A stretch of 64,000 bases of DNA from Flavobacteriales bacterium UBA5040 (GCA_002415135.1 DIBY01000011.1:49291-113290); one strand, 5' to 3'; numbered from the stretch's first letter, positions 7,832 to 17,038 are shown. A program made the numbers and translations. Notes: generated by a model not told the origin, from the sequence alone.

Positions 7832-8143
7832 ATGAATTTATCTCCAGAAGGCCAAAAACTCTTTAACAAACTGATTTCCGAAATGTTGGAAGACGGTTTT
7901 GTGAAAGTAAGTGATTATACTTTTTATAAAAAATTAGGAAGTATGACCGTGTCTTTGGGAGATCGAGCTTTGAATATTATGCATCAGGAAAAATGTTACA
8001 GCATTATTCCGGAGCGCGAATTCCTAAAACTTGCTAATGGCTTTGAACCTATTTTAATACAGGTAAAATACCTTTTGGCTTTTTCGATGAGACAGGATAT
8101 GAACCGTTTGATGAATTTCTTTTCAACCTATTTTTGGAATTAA
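7832..8143 (+). CDS. Hypothetical protein, 103 residues
   Basis: A small cytoplasmic-looking protein starting MNLSPEGQKLFNKLISEM, with no signal peptide, membrane helix or motif I can name. I chose the ATG at 7832 because the frame upstream encodes an implausible hydrophobic leader in very AT-rich sequence. The mixed charged/aromatic composition and the terminator immediately downstream support it being a real single-gene transcript. It is monocistronic, divergent from the broken DUF1003 gene and convergent with the SulP gene. No function proposed. Confidence 0.6.
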   Translation: MNLSPEGQKLFNKLISEMLEDGFVKVSDYTFYKKLGSMTVSLGDRALNIMHQEKCYSIIPEREFLKLANGFEPILIQVKYLLAFSMRQDMNRLMNFFSTYFWN

Positions 8144-8183
8144 TGAAGATTGATTTCACTTTCCTGTGATATACTTTAAAAAC

Positions 8184-8214
8184 AAAAAATGCTTTAATTT
8201 CTTAAAGCATTTTG
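8184..8214. terminator. Bidirectional terminator between the 7832 gene and the SulP gene
   Basis: ATGCTTTAA (8189-8197), loop TTTC, TTAAAGCAT (8202-8210), flanked by an A-run on the left and Ts on the right; it serves both convergent genes. Confidence 0.75.
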
Positions 8215-8249
8215 TAAAAACAATCATTTGATTTTAGCGATCTCTCCCG

Positions 8250-9785
8250 TTATTTTTCAACAGCAACCAAATATTCGGGATCTTTAATGATATTCACGTC
8301 AATTACTGCTTCGGCATTATCTAACAGACGAATACAGTCTGTACTCAAATTTTGAAGATGAACTTTCTTACCAGCAGTGCTGTATTTTTTCGTGATACTA
8401 TTCAGTGTTTCAATGGCTGACATATCCGAAACTCTTGATTCTTTGAAATTGATAATCACTTCTTCGGGATCTTCCTCAATATTAAATTTTTCGGAGAATG
8501 TCATCACCGATCCAAAAAACAAAGGTCCGTAGATGTCATAATGTTTGACTCCTTTCTCATCGATGTAAGTTCTCGCGCGAATTCTTTTGGCACTTTCCCA
8601 GGCGAAAACCAAGGCGGAAATAATAACTCCAATTAAAACTGCTAAAGCTAAATTATGCAGTACAACCGTAATTACCGCTACCAGAATTCCAACAAAGATA
8701 TCGTGTTTCGGCATTTTTTTAATGATTTTAAAACTCGCCCACTCAAAGGTTCCGAGTGCGACCATGATCATTACACCAACCAAAGCAGCCATCGGCAACT
8801 GACCAATAATAGGTGCTCCGAAAAGGATAATCAGTAAAATAGTAATCGAAGCGATAATTCCGGAAAGTCTTGCTCTAGAACCGGCAGAAAGATTCACCAA
8901 TGTTTGTGCGATCATGGGACAGCCACCCATTCCGAAAAAGAAACCATTGGCAATATTAGAAGTTCCCTGAGCGATGCATTCGCGGTTTCCATTTCCTTTG
9001 GTGCCGGTCATTTCGTCCACGAGGTTCAAAGTCAATAAACCTTCTGTTAAACCTACGGCCGCAAATATTAAAGAGTAGGGAAGTATGATCTTAAATGCTT
9101 CCAGTGTAAAAGGAATATTGGGAATATGGAAAGGCGGAAAACCACCTTCTACCGATGCAATGTCCTGAACGGTTTTGGTATTGATTCCGAAACCTACGAC
9201 CAAAGCAAATACCACAACGATAGCAACTAATGACGCGGGAATTTTTTTGGTGATCTTCGGAAATCCGACAACGATTGCGACGGTTAAGGCGACCAAACCA
9301 AGCATGATCATCATTGCTTCTCCTTGCAACCAGGTTAGGGTACCATTTGATAAAACCTTGAACTGATCGAGTTGCGACATGAAAATAATCACGGCGAGAC
9401 CATTCACAAATCCATACATCACCGGTTGCGGAACCAATCTGATGAATTTGCTGAATTTAAATAAACCGATTAAAATCTGAATAACTCCCGCTAAAGCCAC
9501 CGCAGCAAAAACATATTCTAATCCGTTCGAGCGCATCAAAGCGATCAAAACTACAACGGTTGCACCAGCGCCGCCAGAAACCATTCCAGGTCTGCCACCG
9601 AACACTGCCGTGATCAAACCGGCTATAAATGCAGCATACAAGCCAACTAATGGTGGGAAACCTGCCAATATTGCAAACGATAAGGATTCCGGAATCATAG
9701 TCATCGCAACAGTTAATCCTGCTAGAATTTCGTTTCTATAATTAACTTTCTGGGTAAAGTCGAATAAGTTAAGGGCTAATTTCAT
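8250..9785 (-). CDS. SulP family inorganic anion transporter with STAS domain
   Basis: A 511-residue transporter. The N-terminus shows the SulP signature region (GLTVAMTMIPESLSFAILAG, then GLYAAFIAGLITAVFGGRPGMVSG) and about ten or more hydrophobic helices; the last 110 residues form a cytoplasmic STAS domain (INFKESRVSDMSAIETL with the expected D-S-A pattern). Family substrates are sulfate, bicarbonate or other anions, which sequence alone cannot distinguish. I chose the ATG at 9785, where the family homology begins; a longer ORF runs upstream but its leader is not SulP-like and would cross the 9830-9849 inverted repeat. No carbonic anhydrase or sulfate-assimilation gene is next to it. Confidence 0.9.
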   Translation of the reverse strand: MKLALNLFDFTQKVNYRNEILAGLTVAMTMIPESLSFAILAGFPPLVGLYAAFIAGLITAVFGGRPGMVSGGAGATVVVLIALMRSNGLEYVFAAVALAGVIQILIGLFKFSKFIRLVPQPVMYGFVNGLAVIIFMSQLDQFKVLSNGTLTWLQGEAMMIMLGLVALTVAIVVGFPKITKKIPASLVAIVVVFALVVGFGINTKTVQDIASVEGGFPPFHIPNIPFTLEAFKIILPYSLIFAAVGLTEGLLTLNLVDEMTGTKGNGNRECIAQGTSNIANGFFFGMGGCPMIAQTLVNLSAGSRARLSGIIASITILLIILFGAPIIGQLPMAALVGVMIMVALGTFEWASFKIIKKMPKHDIFVGILVAVITVVLHNLALAVLIGVIISALVFAWESAKRIRARTYIDEKGVKHYDIYGPLFFGSVMTFSEKFNIEEDPEEVIINFKESRVSDMSAIETLNSITKKYSTAGKKVHLQNLSTDCIRLLDNAEAVIDVNIIKDPEYLVAVEK

Positions 9786-9829
9786 AAAGAGGTCAACGGT
9801 TTGTTGTTGGAATTTGTACAAGTTTCTGA

Positions 9830-9849
9830 CGTAACTGCAATGAGTTACG
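9830..9849. promoter_or_regulatory. Inverted repeat in the SulP leader
   Basis: CGTAACT and AGTTACG form a 7-bp palindrome with a 6-base spacer, 45 bases upstream of the SulP ATG. It could be an operator or a leader hairpin; it lacks a T-tract, so it is not a terminator. Confidence 0.3.
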
Positions 9850-9926
9850 CTCTGAAAAATATGTATGTTAATAAAAAAAATCGATTGATGTTTCGTAATT
9901 TTTTCAGGGTGCAAAAATAGAAAAAT

Positions 9927-9955
9927 AAAAACCAACTGATTTAGAAGTTGGTTTT
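9927..9955 (-). terminator. Terminator of the DUF488 gene
   Basis: AAAACCAACT and AAGTTGGTTTT pair around a short loop, 26 bases past the DUF488 stop in its reading direction and upstream of the SulP gene. Confidence 0.7.
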
Positions 9956-9980
9956 GCTGTAAAATGCGTTGATAAATAAA

Positions 9981-10337
9981 TTAAGAGGTCGTCTTATTGA
10001 GATAGTTACATAAGACGACGGCTTGATTAAAATGGATGTTTTTGGCGGAGTAAATTAAAGTCACTTGTTGTTGCTCGGCAATCCCTCTCAACCTTTCAAT
10101 ATGATCATTCTTAGTATTAAGTTCTTCCTCATATCTTTTTGCGAATGCTGGAAATCGTTCTTCCTGATGGTCAAACCATTTTCTGAGTTCTGTAGAAGGT
10201 GCGATTTCTTTAATCCACTCATCCAGTTTTGCTTCTTCTTTAGAAATTCCACGCGGCCACAACCGATCGATTAAAACTCGATATCCATCTTTTTTAGATA
10301 CTTCTTCGTAAATTCTCTTAATGTTGATAGGACGCAT
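9981..10337 (-). CDS. DUF488 family protein
   Basis: A 118-residue protein with the DUF488/YeaO signature: KDGYRVLIDRLWPRGISKEEAKLDEW near the N-terminus, then WFDHQEERFPAFAKRYEEEL and a C-terminal TLIYSAK segment. The family is uncharacterised; conserved Arg, Asp and the LIYSAK (usually LLYGAKD-like) segment suggest a nucleic-acid or nucleotide-binding fold, but no reaction is known to me. It starts 45 bases downstream of the AcfC-like gene on the same strand, so the two may share a transcript, and it is closed by its own hairpin. Confidence 0.85.
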   Translation of the reverse strand: MRPINIKRIYEEVSKKDGYRVLIDRLWPRGISKEEAKLDEWIKEIAPSTELRKWFDHQEERFPAFAKRYEEELNTKNDHIERLRGIAEQQQVTLIYSAKNIHFNQAVVLCNYLNKTTS

Positions 10338-10382
10338 GATTTTACTTTTATTAAATATCCTTTGAACTAATTGATTATGTTG

Positions 10383-11126
10383 TTATTTCCAACCCCATTT
10401 TTTAAAAATGGTATGACCTTCTCTTGTTTTCATAAAATCGATAAATTGCTTTGCAAGATCCTTGTTTTTAGAAATGGTCGTCACGGCAATTGGTGTTCCC
10501 CGATAGACAGTGATAGAATTGGGAAGTTTCACTACTTGGGTAAATTCTTTCAATCGATAGTGCCAGGATTCATAATTGATCCAGGCGTCAAAACTTTGAT
10601 CTTCTTTCCAACCGGCAATTCCTAAAGCCGTGTTGCCAAAAGATTGTTTGATATTTTTCTGAATTCCGTCAATCGCATCTTTTTTCCCTGCGATATCTTC
10701 CCAAAGTCCCAGTTGTCCCGCTCCATTAACATCTAATATATTAATCCCTGGTTTTGAAAGGTCTTTAATCGATCTAATATTTTTCGGATTTCCGGGTCGT
10801 ACTAAAATCGCCGCACCTCTTTTGTATAATTCTGATCGAGAATTCTGATCGATAAGATCATCATGTTTCATCGAAAACGACGTCAACATATATTCGGCTC
10901 CACCATAAATAAGATCTGCGTTTTGCTTTGCCGTTTCAATCCATTTCGGTTCGGGACCTGATGTTACTTTTACAATGATATTGTTTCTCGATCCAAAGAT
11001 CTTGGCACATTCTTCAATAGGAGCAAAAGGCCCACCGGGACCATAAACGTGAAGCGTGTCTTTTTGTGCCTGAACGAATACAGGAAAGAAGATCAATAAA
11101 GCAAAGACGTATACTATTTTTTTCAT
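10383..11126 (-). CDS. AcfC/PEB3-like periplasmic substrate-binding protein
   Basis: A 247-residue exported protein (signal peptide MKKIVYVFALLIFFPVFVQA). Mature sequence shows HVYGPGGPFAPIEECAKIF, DLIYGGAEYML, a GAGQLGLWED segment, DAWINYESW and a C-terminal IFKKWGW, the same order as I recall for Campylobacter PEB3 and Vibrio AcfC, type II periplasmic binding proteins related to ModA that bind small oxyanions or phosphorylated metabolites such as 3-phosphoglycerate. No permease or ATPase gene is adjacent, which also holds for many AcfC-type genes. Ligand in this organism is unknown. Possibly co-transcribed with the DUF488 gene. Confidence 0.8.
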   Translation of the reverse strand: MKKIVYVFALLIFFPVFVQAQKDTLHVYGPGGPFAPIEECAKIFGSRNNIIVKVTSGPEPKWIETAKQNADLIYGGAEYMLTSFSMKHDDLIDQNSRSELYKRGAAILVRPGNPKNIRSIKDLSKPGINILDVNGAGQLGLWEDIAGKKDAIDGIQKNIKQSFGNTALGIAGWKEDQSFDAWINYESWHYRLKEFTQVVKLPNSITVYRGTPIAVTTISKNKDLAKQFIDFMKTREGHTIFKKWGWK

Positions 11127-11407
11127 TTAAGATTGGGATTTAAATAAGAATATTTTGAAATTTAAAGAGCGTGACAGGTTTTTCATTGATCATATTACAT
11201 ACTGAACTTGAAATTGGATGGCACAATTGTTTCTACTATCTGACCAAATTTACGGATTTTAAATGCGTACTATCGAATTTACTTGTTAGAAAGGAACGAT
11301 AAAGATCATCAATATTCTACATCGGATTTCTTAAATATCAAAAATAAATCGTCGTGTGATTAATTTAAAACCGTGTTATTTAAACGTTTTAAAATCTAAA
11401 AAATATT

Positions 11408-11833
11408 ATGAAAAAATTGCCTGTACTTTTAAGTCTAAGTCTAATCTCAGTTTTAGCGCTAAGCTGTAGTAAAAAAGATTTCACAGAAGAAGTAGCACGA
11501 ACTCAAAATGAAATTGTTAGGGATACGGTTGTATCGGTTGATACTGTTTCTGGTGGCGTAACAAGTCAGGATGAAATGAATCTTCAGAATGATACCTATA
11601 CCTATAAAGCAGAAGATGGTACATTGGCCACATTAACTTTTTTAAATATTGATTCGGTGCATACTTTAACTGTGAAAATGAATGATAAAGAATATGTACT
11701 CGATCAAACTGAAGCTTGGGCGAAAGGGGCAGACTATGAGAAAGATGGTGTAAAAGCACATAGCCAAAGAGATGACTTAGATTTAACAATCGATGGTAAA
11801 ACTATTAAATTGAAACGTCAGTACGACAAATAA
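11408..11833 (+). CDS. Small lipoprotein, weakly MliC-like
   Basis: A 141-residue lipoprotein: signal peptide ending LALSC (Cys20 the lipidation site), followed by SKKD. The mature part contains a central two-sheet-like segment (YTYKAEDGTLATLTFLN ... KEYVLDQTEAWAKGADYEKDGVKAHS ... LTIDGKTIKLKRQ) whose pattern resembles C-type-lysozyme inhibitors of the MliC fold, but the expected cysteines are absent, so this is only a hint. It has its own upstream region of about 280 bases and a terminator, so it is likely monocistronic. Function not assigned. Confidence 0.65.
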   Translation: MKKLPVLLSLSLISVLALSCSKKDFTEEVARTQNEIVRDTVVSVDTVSGGVTSQDEMNLQNDTYTYKAEDGTLATLTFLNIDSVHTLTVKMNDKEYVLDQTEAWAKGADYEKDGVKAHSQRDDLDLTIDGKTIKLKRQYDK

Positions 11834-11902
11834 TAAATCTTTGATGAAGGGTCTGATGCTTCCTAAATGACAGCGTATCGATTCTTAATCAGATTCAATC
11901 AT

Positions 11903-11934
11903 AAAAAACCAACTTTTTAACGAGTTGGTTTTTT
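11903..11934. terminator. Bidirectional terminator, lipoprotein versus cupredoxin operon
   Basis: AAAAAACCAACT and AGTTGGTTTTTT pair perfectly across a short AT loop, centred between two convergent genes. Confidence 0.8.
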
Positions 11935-11981
11935 CAATATAAAGAATGATTGTTTTAATTGATACAGTCGGTATGCTAATT

Positions 11982-12461
11982 TTATTTTACAATAATTTTG
12001 CCTTTCATGACCAGATGTACCGTACAATAATAATCTGAAGTTTTCTCTGGTGTAAAAGGCCACGATTGGCCAGTCTGTAACATGGGCGATGCCCAAACTT
12101 TATTTACTTCTGTTGCGTTGTGTCCGACGATATCTTTGTTGATAAACGTTACTTGGTCTCCTTTATTAACAGTAATTGTTGCGGGATTAAACTTCATATT
12201 TTCTATGGTCACTACATGAACTGATGCTTTTTCGTTAGCACTTTTGGTCGTTTCTGTCTTCGCACTCGTTGAAGAATCCGCTTGCGGATTGGGAACTATC
12301 GTTTCTGAATTGGAATCTGACGTGCTTATTGTCGCGCTGGAATTATCATTCTCCACAGGCATCGTGTCTTTGGACCCCGAAGTACAACTTGTTACGTTGA
12401 GCAAACAGACGATTACAAATGCTGAAAATCCTATTGTAAAAAATTTTTTTAAAGAAATCAT
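11982..12461 (-). CDS. Plastocyanin-like cupredoxin lipoprotein
   Basis: A 159-residue lipoprotein: a signal sequence ending NVTSC, a Ser/Thr/Asn-rich linker of about 55 residues, then a single cupredoxin domain. The type 1 copper ligands are visible as His in VGHNATE, Cys and His in YYCTVH, and Met in LVMKG, i.e. H...C..H....M. The MKFNPATITVNKGDQVTFIN strand is typical of plastocyanin/azurin-like proteins. It probably shuttles electrons or binds copper at the outer or inner membrane face. It lies 8 bases after the DUF4142 stop on the same strand, so both are probably one transcript ending at the shared hairpin. Confidence 0.88.
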   Translation of the reverse strand: MISLKKFFTIGFSAFVIVCLLNVTSCTSGSKDTMPVENDNSSATISTSDSNSETIVPNPQADSSTSAKTETTKSANEKASVHVVTIENMKFNPATITVNKGDQVTFINKDIVGHNATEVNKVWASPMLQTGQSWPFTPEKTSDYYCTVHLVMKGKIIVK

Positions 12462-12469
12462 GATTTCTA

Positions 12470-13015
12470 TTATTTAAATTTTTTCTGAATCATTTTTGCA
12501 TGTTCAAGGTGCGTCTTAAAAATCGGCAATGCTTTCTGAAGCAACGCTTTTAGTTCAGCATTTTTAGATTGCGGAATCAACATGTTTTCAACTGCATTGA
12601 TTGCATAGATATGGTACGCAACTTCATTGTCAACATAGGCTTTATCAAAAGCGCTACCGCTTTTCGCATTTAATAATTCTTTTTCTTTAATTGCTCCAGC
12701 TAATAAAGATTTGGATACTTCATTTGTTTGTGGAGTCACTTTCAATTTTGTAACGAGATCTACGGCCATTTTAATAACCGCATTATGATCTGCTTTCATC
12801 GTGGTAGCAAAGTTCTTGATATCTTTGTTTTGAGATTTTTTCAAGGCTATTTCAGCATAACCTACATCAACTTGATTTGCAGTTACTGCAATAGAAGCAA
12901 TTTCTGCATCGTTAAGTTGTGGTGTTTTTTGTTCCTGAGCAGAAACGTTAGACGAGAATAACAAAGTTGTCATTAGCATCGTTCCTGATAAAGCTAAGTT
13001 TTTTAGCGTTTTCAT
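12470..13015 (-). CDS. DUF4142 family periplasmic four-helix protein
   Basis: A 181-residue exported protein: signal peptide (MKTLKNLALSGTMLMTTLLF... ending VSAQ), then a helical DUF4142 domain (LNDAEIASIAVTANQVDVGYAEIAL, MKADHNAVIKMAVDL, HIYAINAVENMLIPQ, FKTHLEHAKMIQKKF). DUF4142 is a ferritin-like bundle of unknown function; the His and Glu residues in helices could bind metal, though that is unproven. I chose the ATG at 13015, which gives a clean signal peptide; an upstream extension of 19 residues is not credible. It is the first gene of a two-gene unit with the copper protein, so a shared metal or redox-stress role is a reasonable guess. Confidence 0.85.
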   Translation of the reverse strand: MKTLKNLALSGTMLMTTLLFSSNVSAQEQKTPQLNDAEIASIAVTANQVDVGYAEIALKKSQNKDIKNFATTMKADHNAVIKMAVDLVTKLKVTPQTNEVSKSLLAGAIKEKELLNAKSGSAFDKAYVDNEVAYHIYAINAVENMLIPQSKNAELKALLQKALPIFKTHLEHAKMIQKKFK

Positions 13016-13587
13016 CTTTTTATTTTTTAAGTTAATATTGAAGTTATATTTTAAATCCAAATGAAATTTCATTTTGCATTTAAGAATATTTTATTTATTT
13101 ACTTTAATGATGATTAATTTTTTCAACTAAACTACTACGAAGGTACGATGGTTTGAATAGTAATTCAAGTTTGTTTTCAAATATGTAAAATAGACGAGAA
13201 TAATAATAGATTCTGATAATCAATGTATTGTAACAAAATTTTTTAAGTTGATTTCCAAGTCTTTTGAAATTATACCAATTTCAAAAAAGGAAAAAAATTC
13301 TTTCCTGTAAGTAGAGTGGATGAGGTCTAAAAGATTTCAAAAGATTTCATTTAAACTTAAATAGGTAGTAGATGAAAGAGGCAGATGATTTTTTAATAAA
13401 CGGTTTCTTTCTAGATAAGTTCATTATTAATAGGCGTTGCAGAGCCGAAAGTATGATAACAAATTGCAAAATGTGAACGGTGAAAATTTAGATTTGTTCC
13501 TTAGTTTAAAAATATTCCATTAAATTTTCTTAACTTATTAGATTAGGATTTAGCTAAAAATCTTTTTTTAAATTTAAATATTTCTCA
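13016..13587. other. 572-base spacer between divergent genes, no gene seen
   Basis: AT-rich, separating the DUF4142 gene from the amidohydrolase. It must hold both promoters, but I find no clear TAnnTTTG on either strand, no RNA gene and no repeat shared with the rest of the window. A weak palindrome, AGGAAA...TTTCCT, lies near 13288-13306. Confidence 0.4.
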
Positions 13588-14724
13588 ATGAACGATATCA
13601 TCACGCTACGAAAACACCTTCACCAAAATCCCGAACTTTCAGGATTTGAAATTGAAACATCAAAGACCATTTCGGCTTTTTTAAAACAGTATTCGCCCGA
13701 CGAACTGTTAGAAAACTTAGGCAACGGAACAGGAATCATCGCAGTTTATCAACCTGAAGAGGAAATGAAACAAACCGTCATGTTTCGCTGTGAGCTCGAT
13801 GCTTTACCGATTCAGGAAATCAATGATTTTGAACATCAATCGGTAACCGATGAGGTTTCTCATAAATGCGGACACGATGGACACATGGCGATTATGGTTG
13901 CCTTTGCGAAAAAGTTATCGGAGCAGAAAATGAAAAATACCAAAGTACTTTTGCTTTTTCAGCCCGCTGAAGAAAATGGGGAAGGAGCGGTTGCTATTTA
14001 TAATGATCCGCACTTTAAGGAATTGAATCCAGATCTGGTATTCGCCTTGCATAATCTTCCGGGATATGACCATCATGATATTGTGGTGAAGAATCATACA
14101 TTTACGTGTGCGGTCAATTCAATCATTATTAAGCTTCACGGAAAAACAGCTCATGCTGGCGAGCCTGAAAATGGAGATAATCCAGCCCTGGCAATTGCAG
14201 AAATTATTACTGAATTTAATAAGAAAATTCAACCAGATCCGAAGAAAGAAAAGTTCTCGATTTTGACACCCATTTATTTAACCATGGGAACGGAAGACTA
14301 CGGGATTTCTGCTGGCTATGGCGAAGTTCATTATACCTTCCGACGAGCAGTTAATGCTGAAATGAAGGAATTGGAAGAAGAATTACAAAATATTGCATTC
14401 AAAGCTGCGGAACGATATCATCTGAACCCAGAGATTCTGTGGACGCAAAGATTCAGTGCGAATGAAAATTATCCTGAGGCAGTAGATTTTGTGAGACAAG
14501 CTGCCACGGACTGTAAATTCAACTTAATAGAAAGAGAGGTTCCTTTTCAATGGGGCGAAGATTTCGGAATTTTCACAGAACATTTTAAAGGTGCCATGTT
14601 TGGTTTAGGAAGTGGGAAATCTACACCTAATCTTCACAATCCAGATTATGACTGGCCTGATGAAATTACAGAAACCGGAGCTAAAATATTTTATAAAATA
14701 AGCCAACTGATCGATGCACAATAA
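13588..14724 (+). CDS. M20D family amidohydrolase
   Basis: A 378-residue cytoplasmic zinc hydrolase of the IAA-amino-acid/N-acyl-aminoacyl hydrolase group. It begins with RKHLHQNPELSG, the hallmark start of M20D enzymes, and carries CGHDGHM at 94-100 (Cys94, His96 and His99 metal-binding) and PAEENGEGA with Glu128-Glu129. The dimerisation lid domain includes GKTAHAGEPENGDNP. Typical substrates are N-acyl amino acids; physiological substrate unknown. Its last 11 bases overlap the start of alr, implying translational coupling with alanine racemase and a possible role in amino-acid or cell-wall metabolism. Confidence 0.88.
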   Translation: MNDIITLRKHLHQNPELSGFEIETSKTISAFLKQYSPDELLENLGNGTGIIAVYQPEEEMKQTVMFRCELDALPIQEINDFEHQSVTDEVSHKCGHDGHMAIMVAFAKKLSEQKMKNTKVLLLFQPAEENGEGAVAIYNDPHFKELNPDLVFALHNLPGYDHHDIVVKNHTFTCAVNSIIIKLHGKTAHAGEPENGDNPALAIAEIITEFNKKIQPDPKKEKFSILTPIYLTMGTEDYGISAGYGEVHYTFRRAVNAEMKELEEELQNIAFKAAERYHLNPEILWTQRFSANENYPEAVDFVRQAATDCKFNLIEREVPFQWGEDFGIFTEHFKGAMFGLGSGKSTPNLHNPDYDWPDEITETGAKIFYKISQLIDAQ

Positions 14725-15868
14725 CTCACACCTGGAACTTGATCCCAAAGCGTACAAAACCAATATTGATTTTCTTCGAAAACATTTTAACAAAGGAGTT
14801 CTTTTTTCATCGGTCGTAAAAGGCAATGCGTACGGACATTGTATCGAAAAATTCGTCGAAATAGCTTTGTCTGAAAATGTAAAACACTTTTCTGTATTTG
14901 ACAGTCAAGAAGCTCGTCGTGTAAAAGCCGTTGTGGGCGACCAGGCAACCGTTATGATTATGGGCTGGCTAAATAATGAAGAAGATCTCGCCTGGATTAT
15001 TCAAAATGATATTGAGTTTTTCGTTTTTGAAAAACACCGTTTGACATCAGCTTTGGCTGTAGCAAAGAAAATTGGTAAAAAAGCAATTGTTCATGTCGAA
15101 GTAGAAACCGGAATGAACCGTACTGGATTTAATTCAAGCGAACTTAAATGGGTCCAGGATTTTCTCAATAAGAATTCAAGTTTTATTGAATTTAAAGGGC
15201 TTTGTACCCATTTCGCCGGCGCAGAAAGTATTGCGAATTATTTCCGCATCAAAAAACAGATCGATCGTTATGATGAAATTTACAAGCAGTTTTGTGATAA
15301 AGGTTTGAAGCCGCAACTGAAACATGCTGCCTGTTCTGCCGCTGCCATGATGTATCCCGAAACGCAAATGGATATGGTGCGCATCGGAATTATGCAATAT
15401 GGTTTTTGGCCGAGTCCCGAAGTTTTGGTTAATTTTTACAATTCAAAAAGGAAAAATGAAAATCCACTTCGAAGACTCATCAGTTGGAAAAGTTCGGTGA
15501 TGAGTGTAAAGAAAGTGAAGCGCGGTGAATTCGTTGGCTACGGAACAAGTTTCATGGCTGATGCAAATATGAAAATTGCCTGCGTTCCCGTAGGTTATGC
15601 GCATGGTTATGGCCGAAGCTTAAGTAATATAGGAAGGGTTTTAATTAATGGCGAACGCTGTGTCGTCATTGGAAGCATCAACATGAATATGATGGTAATT
15701 GATGTTACGCTGCTGGATCAAATTAAACGCAATGACGAGGTTGTTCTCATTGGTGATCAGGCAGATAAACAATTATCGGTCTCGTCATTCAGTGATTATA
15801 GCAATCTGCTGAATTACGAATTACTGACTCGACTTTCTGCAGATATTCCACGGATTATTAAAAAATAA
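14714..15868 (+). CDS. alr: Alanine racemase
   Basis: PLP enzyme interconverting L- and D-alanine for peptidoglycan. The 384-residue protein has the PLP-lysine motif VVKGNAYGH with Lys36, the barrel segment HVEVETGMNRTGF at 127-139, and the C-terminal beta domain with GEFVGYGTSF, where Tyr276 is the expected second catalytic base. This is a stand-alone Alr, not the MurF-Alr fusion that is also known in Bacteroidota. The ATG sits within the last codons of the amidohydrolase gene; the start is supported by the immediate appearance of the conserved LELDPKAYKTNI segment. Confidence 0.93.
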   Translation: MHNNSHLELDPKAYKTNIDFLRKHFNKGVLFSSVVKGNAYGHCIEKFVEIALSENVKHFSVFDSQEARRVKAVVGDQATVMIMGWLNNEEDLAWIIQNDIEFFVFEKHRLTSALAVAKKIGKKAIVHVEVETGMNRTGFNSSELKWVQDFLNKNSSFIEFKGLCTHFAGAESIANYFRIKKQIDRYDEIYKQFCDKGLKPQLKHAACSAAAMMYPETQMDMVRIGIMQYGFWPSPEVLVNFYNSKRKNENPLRRLISWKSSVMSVKKVKRGEFVGYGTSFMADANMKIACVPVGYAHGYGRSLSNIGRVLINGERCVVIGSINMNMMVIDVTLLDQIKRNDEVVLIGDQADKQLSVSSFSDYSNLLNYELLTRLSADIPRIIKK

Positions 15869-15901
15869 TCGATTTAATAGTTGATAATCTTTAGCATTTA
15901 C

Positions 15902-16918
15902 TTAATCTGGATCAGCAACTTTAACCATTTGTTTTCCAATATTTTCTCCTTTAAAGAGGCCAATAAAAGCAGCTGGAATATTTTCAAATCCGTCGATGAG
16001 GTTTTCGCGGTATTTCATCTTGCCGTCTTTAAGCCACTGACTCATTTCTTTTTTTGCACTTTCAAATTCATCTTTAAAATCAAAAACTACAAAACCTTCC
16101 ATTCGCGCACTTTGCTGAATTAAAAGATGATTGGGACGAATACCTTTAGGTGGGTCCGATTGATTATAACCAGCGATTTCTCCACAGATCACCAAACGTG
16201 CATGTTTACTAATGGACGGTAACACGGCATCGAAAGTTGCTCCACCAACGTTGTCGAAAAATACATCAACGCCTTTGGGGCAATGCTTTGCGATCTCTTT
16301 GGATAAATCTTTGGTCTCTTTATAATTAATGGCGGACTCTATTCCTAAATCGGTCATCAAATATTTTATTTTCTCTTCAGATCCAGCAATTCCGACTACA
16401 TGGCAACCTTTAATTTTAGCAATCTGGACAGCGATACTTCCTACGCCACCCGCAGCACCTGAAACAACTACGGTATCTCCTTTTTTAATTCCTCCAATTT
16501 TTAACAGTCCAAAATAGGCAGACAGACCTGGAACACCTAAAACACTTACCGCTGTTGAAATCGGTCCTAGATCCGGATTAACTAATTCTACCTGATCAGC
16601 GGAAATGGTCTGATAAATTTGCCAGGAAAAACGACCATGAACGATTGCTCCTTTTTTTACAAGTTCACTTTTACTTTCCAGAACTTGAGCAACGGTTCGG
16701 CTGGTTATTGGTTTTCCGATTTCGTATTTGGTTCCAATGTCATCATCAGTTCCTTTCTTCATAAATCCTCGCATACCAGGATCTACAGAAACATACAAGG
16801 TTTTTAATAAAACTTCGCCGTCTAAGATTTCTGGCGTTTCGATAGTATTAAACTGAAAAGTATTTTCATTTGGAATCCCACTTGGCCTTTCTGCCAAAAC
16901 AATGACTTGATTTTTCAT
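15902..16918 (-). CDS. NADP-dependent MDR oxidoreductase (CurA/YncB type)
   Basis: A 338-residue zinc-independent medium-chain reductase. Rossmann motif AAGGVGSIAVQIAK starts at residue 155; DVFFDNVGGATFDAVL and the N-terminal SVDPGMRGFM are diagnostic of the leukotriene B4 dehydrogenase/CurA branch, which reduces alpha,beta-unsaturated ketones and aldehydes. No zinc-binding cysteine set is seen. It is convergent with alr (33 bases apart, no obvious hairpin between) and not clearly in an operon. Probable role: detoxifying reactive enones. Confidence 0.9.
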   Translation of the reverse strand: MKNQVIVLAERPSGIPNENTFQFNTIETPEILDGEVLLKTLYVSVDPGMRGFMKKGTDDDIGTKYEIGKPITSRTVAQVLESKSELVKKGAIVHGRFSWQIYQTISADQVELVNPDLGPISTAVSVLGVPGLSAYFGLLKIGGIKKGDTVVVSGAAGGVGSIAVQIAKIKGCHVVGIAGSEEKIKYLMTDLGIESAINYKETKDLSKEIAKHCPKGVDVFFDNVGGATFDAVLPSISKHARLVICGEIAGYNQSDPPKGIRPNHLLIQQSARMEGFVVFDFKDEFESAKKEMSQWLKDGKMKYRENLIDGFENIPAAFIGLFKGENIGKQMVKVADPD

Positions 16919-17038
16919 TTGTTTTACATATATTTTTTGATGAGGTAAAATCTTTCATACGAGAGAGAAAGCACTTCTAAAATAAAAGTACTTGTATATA
17001 AAGAAGAATCGTGGATAAAGGAGGAAATAACGGTTGAT

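Noticed and set aside
13016..13587. Searched for a small RNA or short gene in the 572-base gap
   Set aside because: No ORF of note on either strand, no strong hairpin with T-tract, no paired promoter and terminator.
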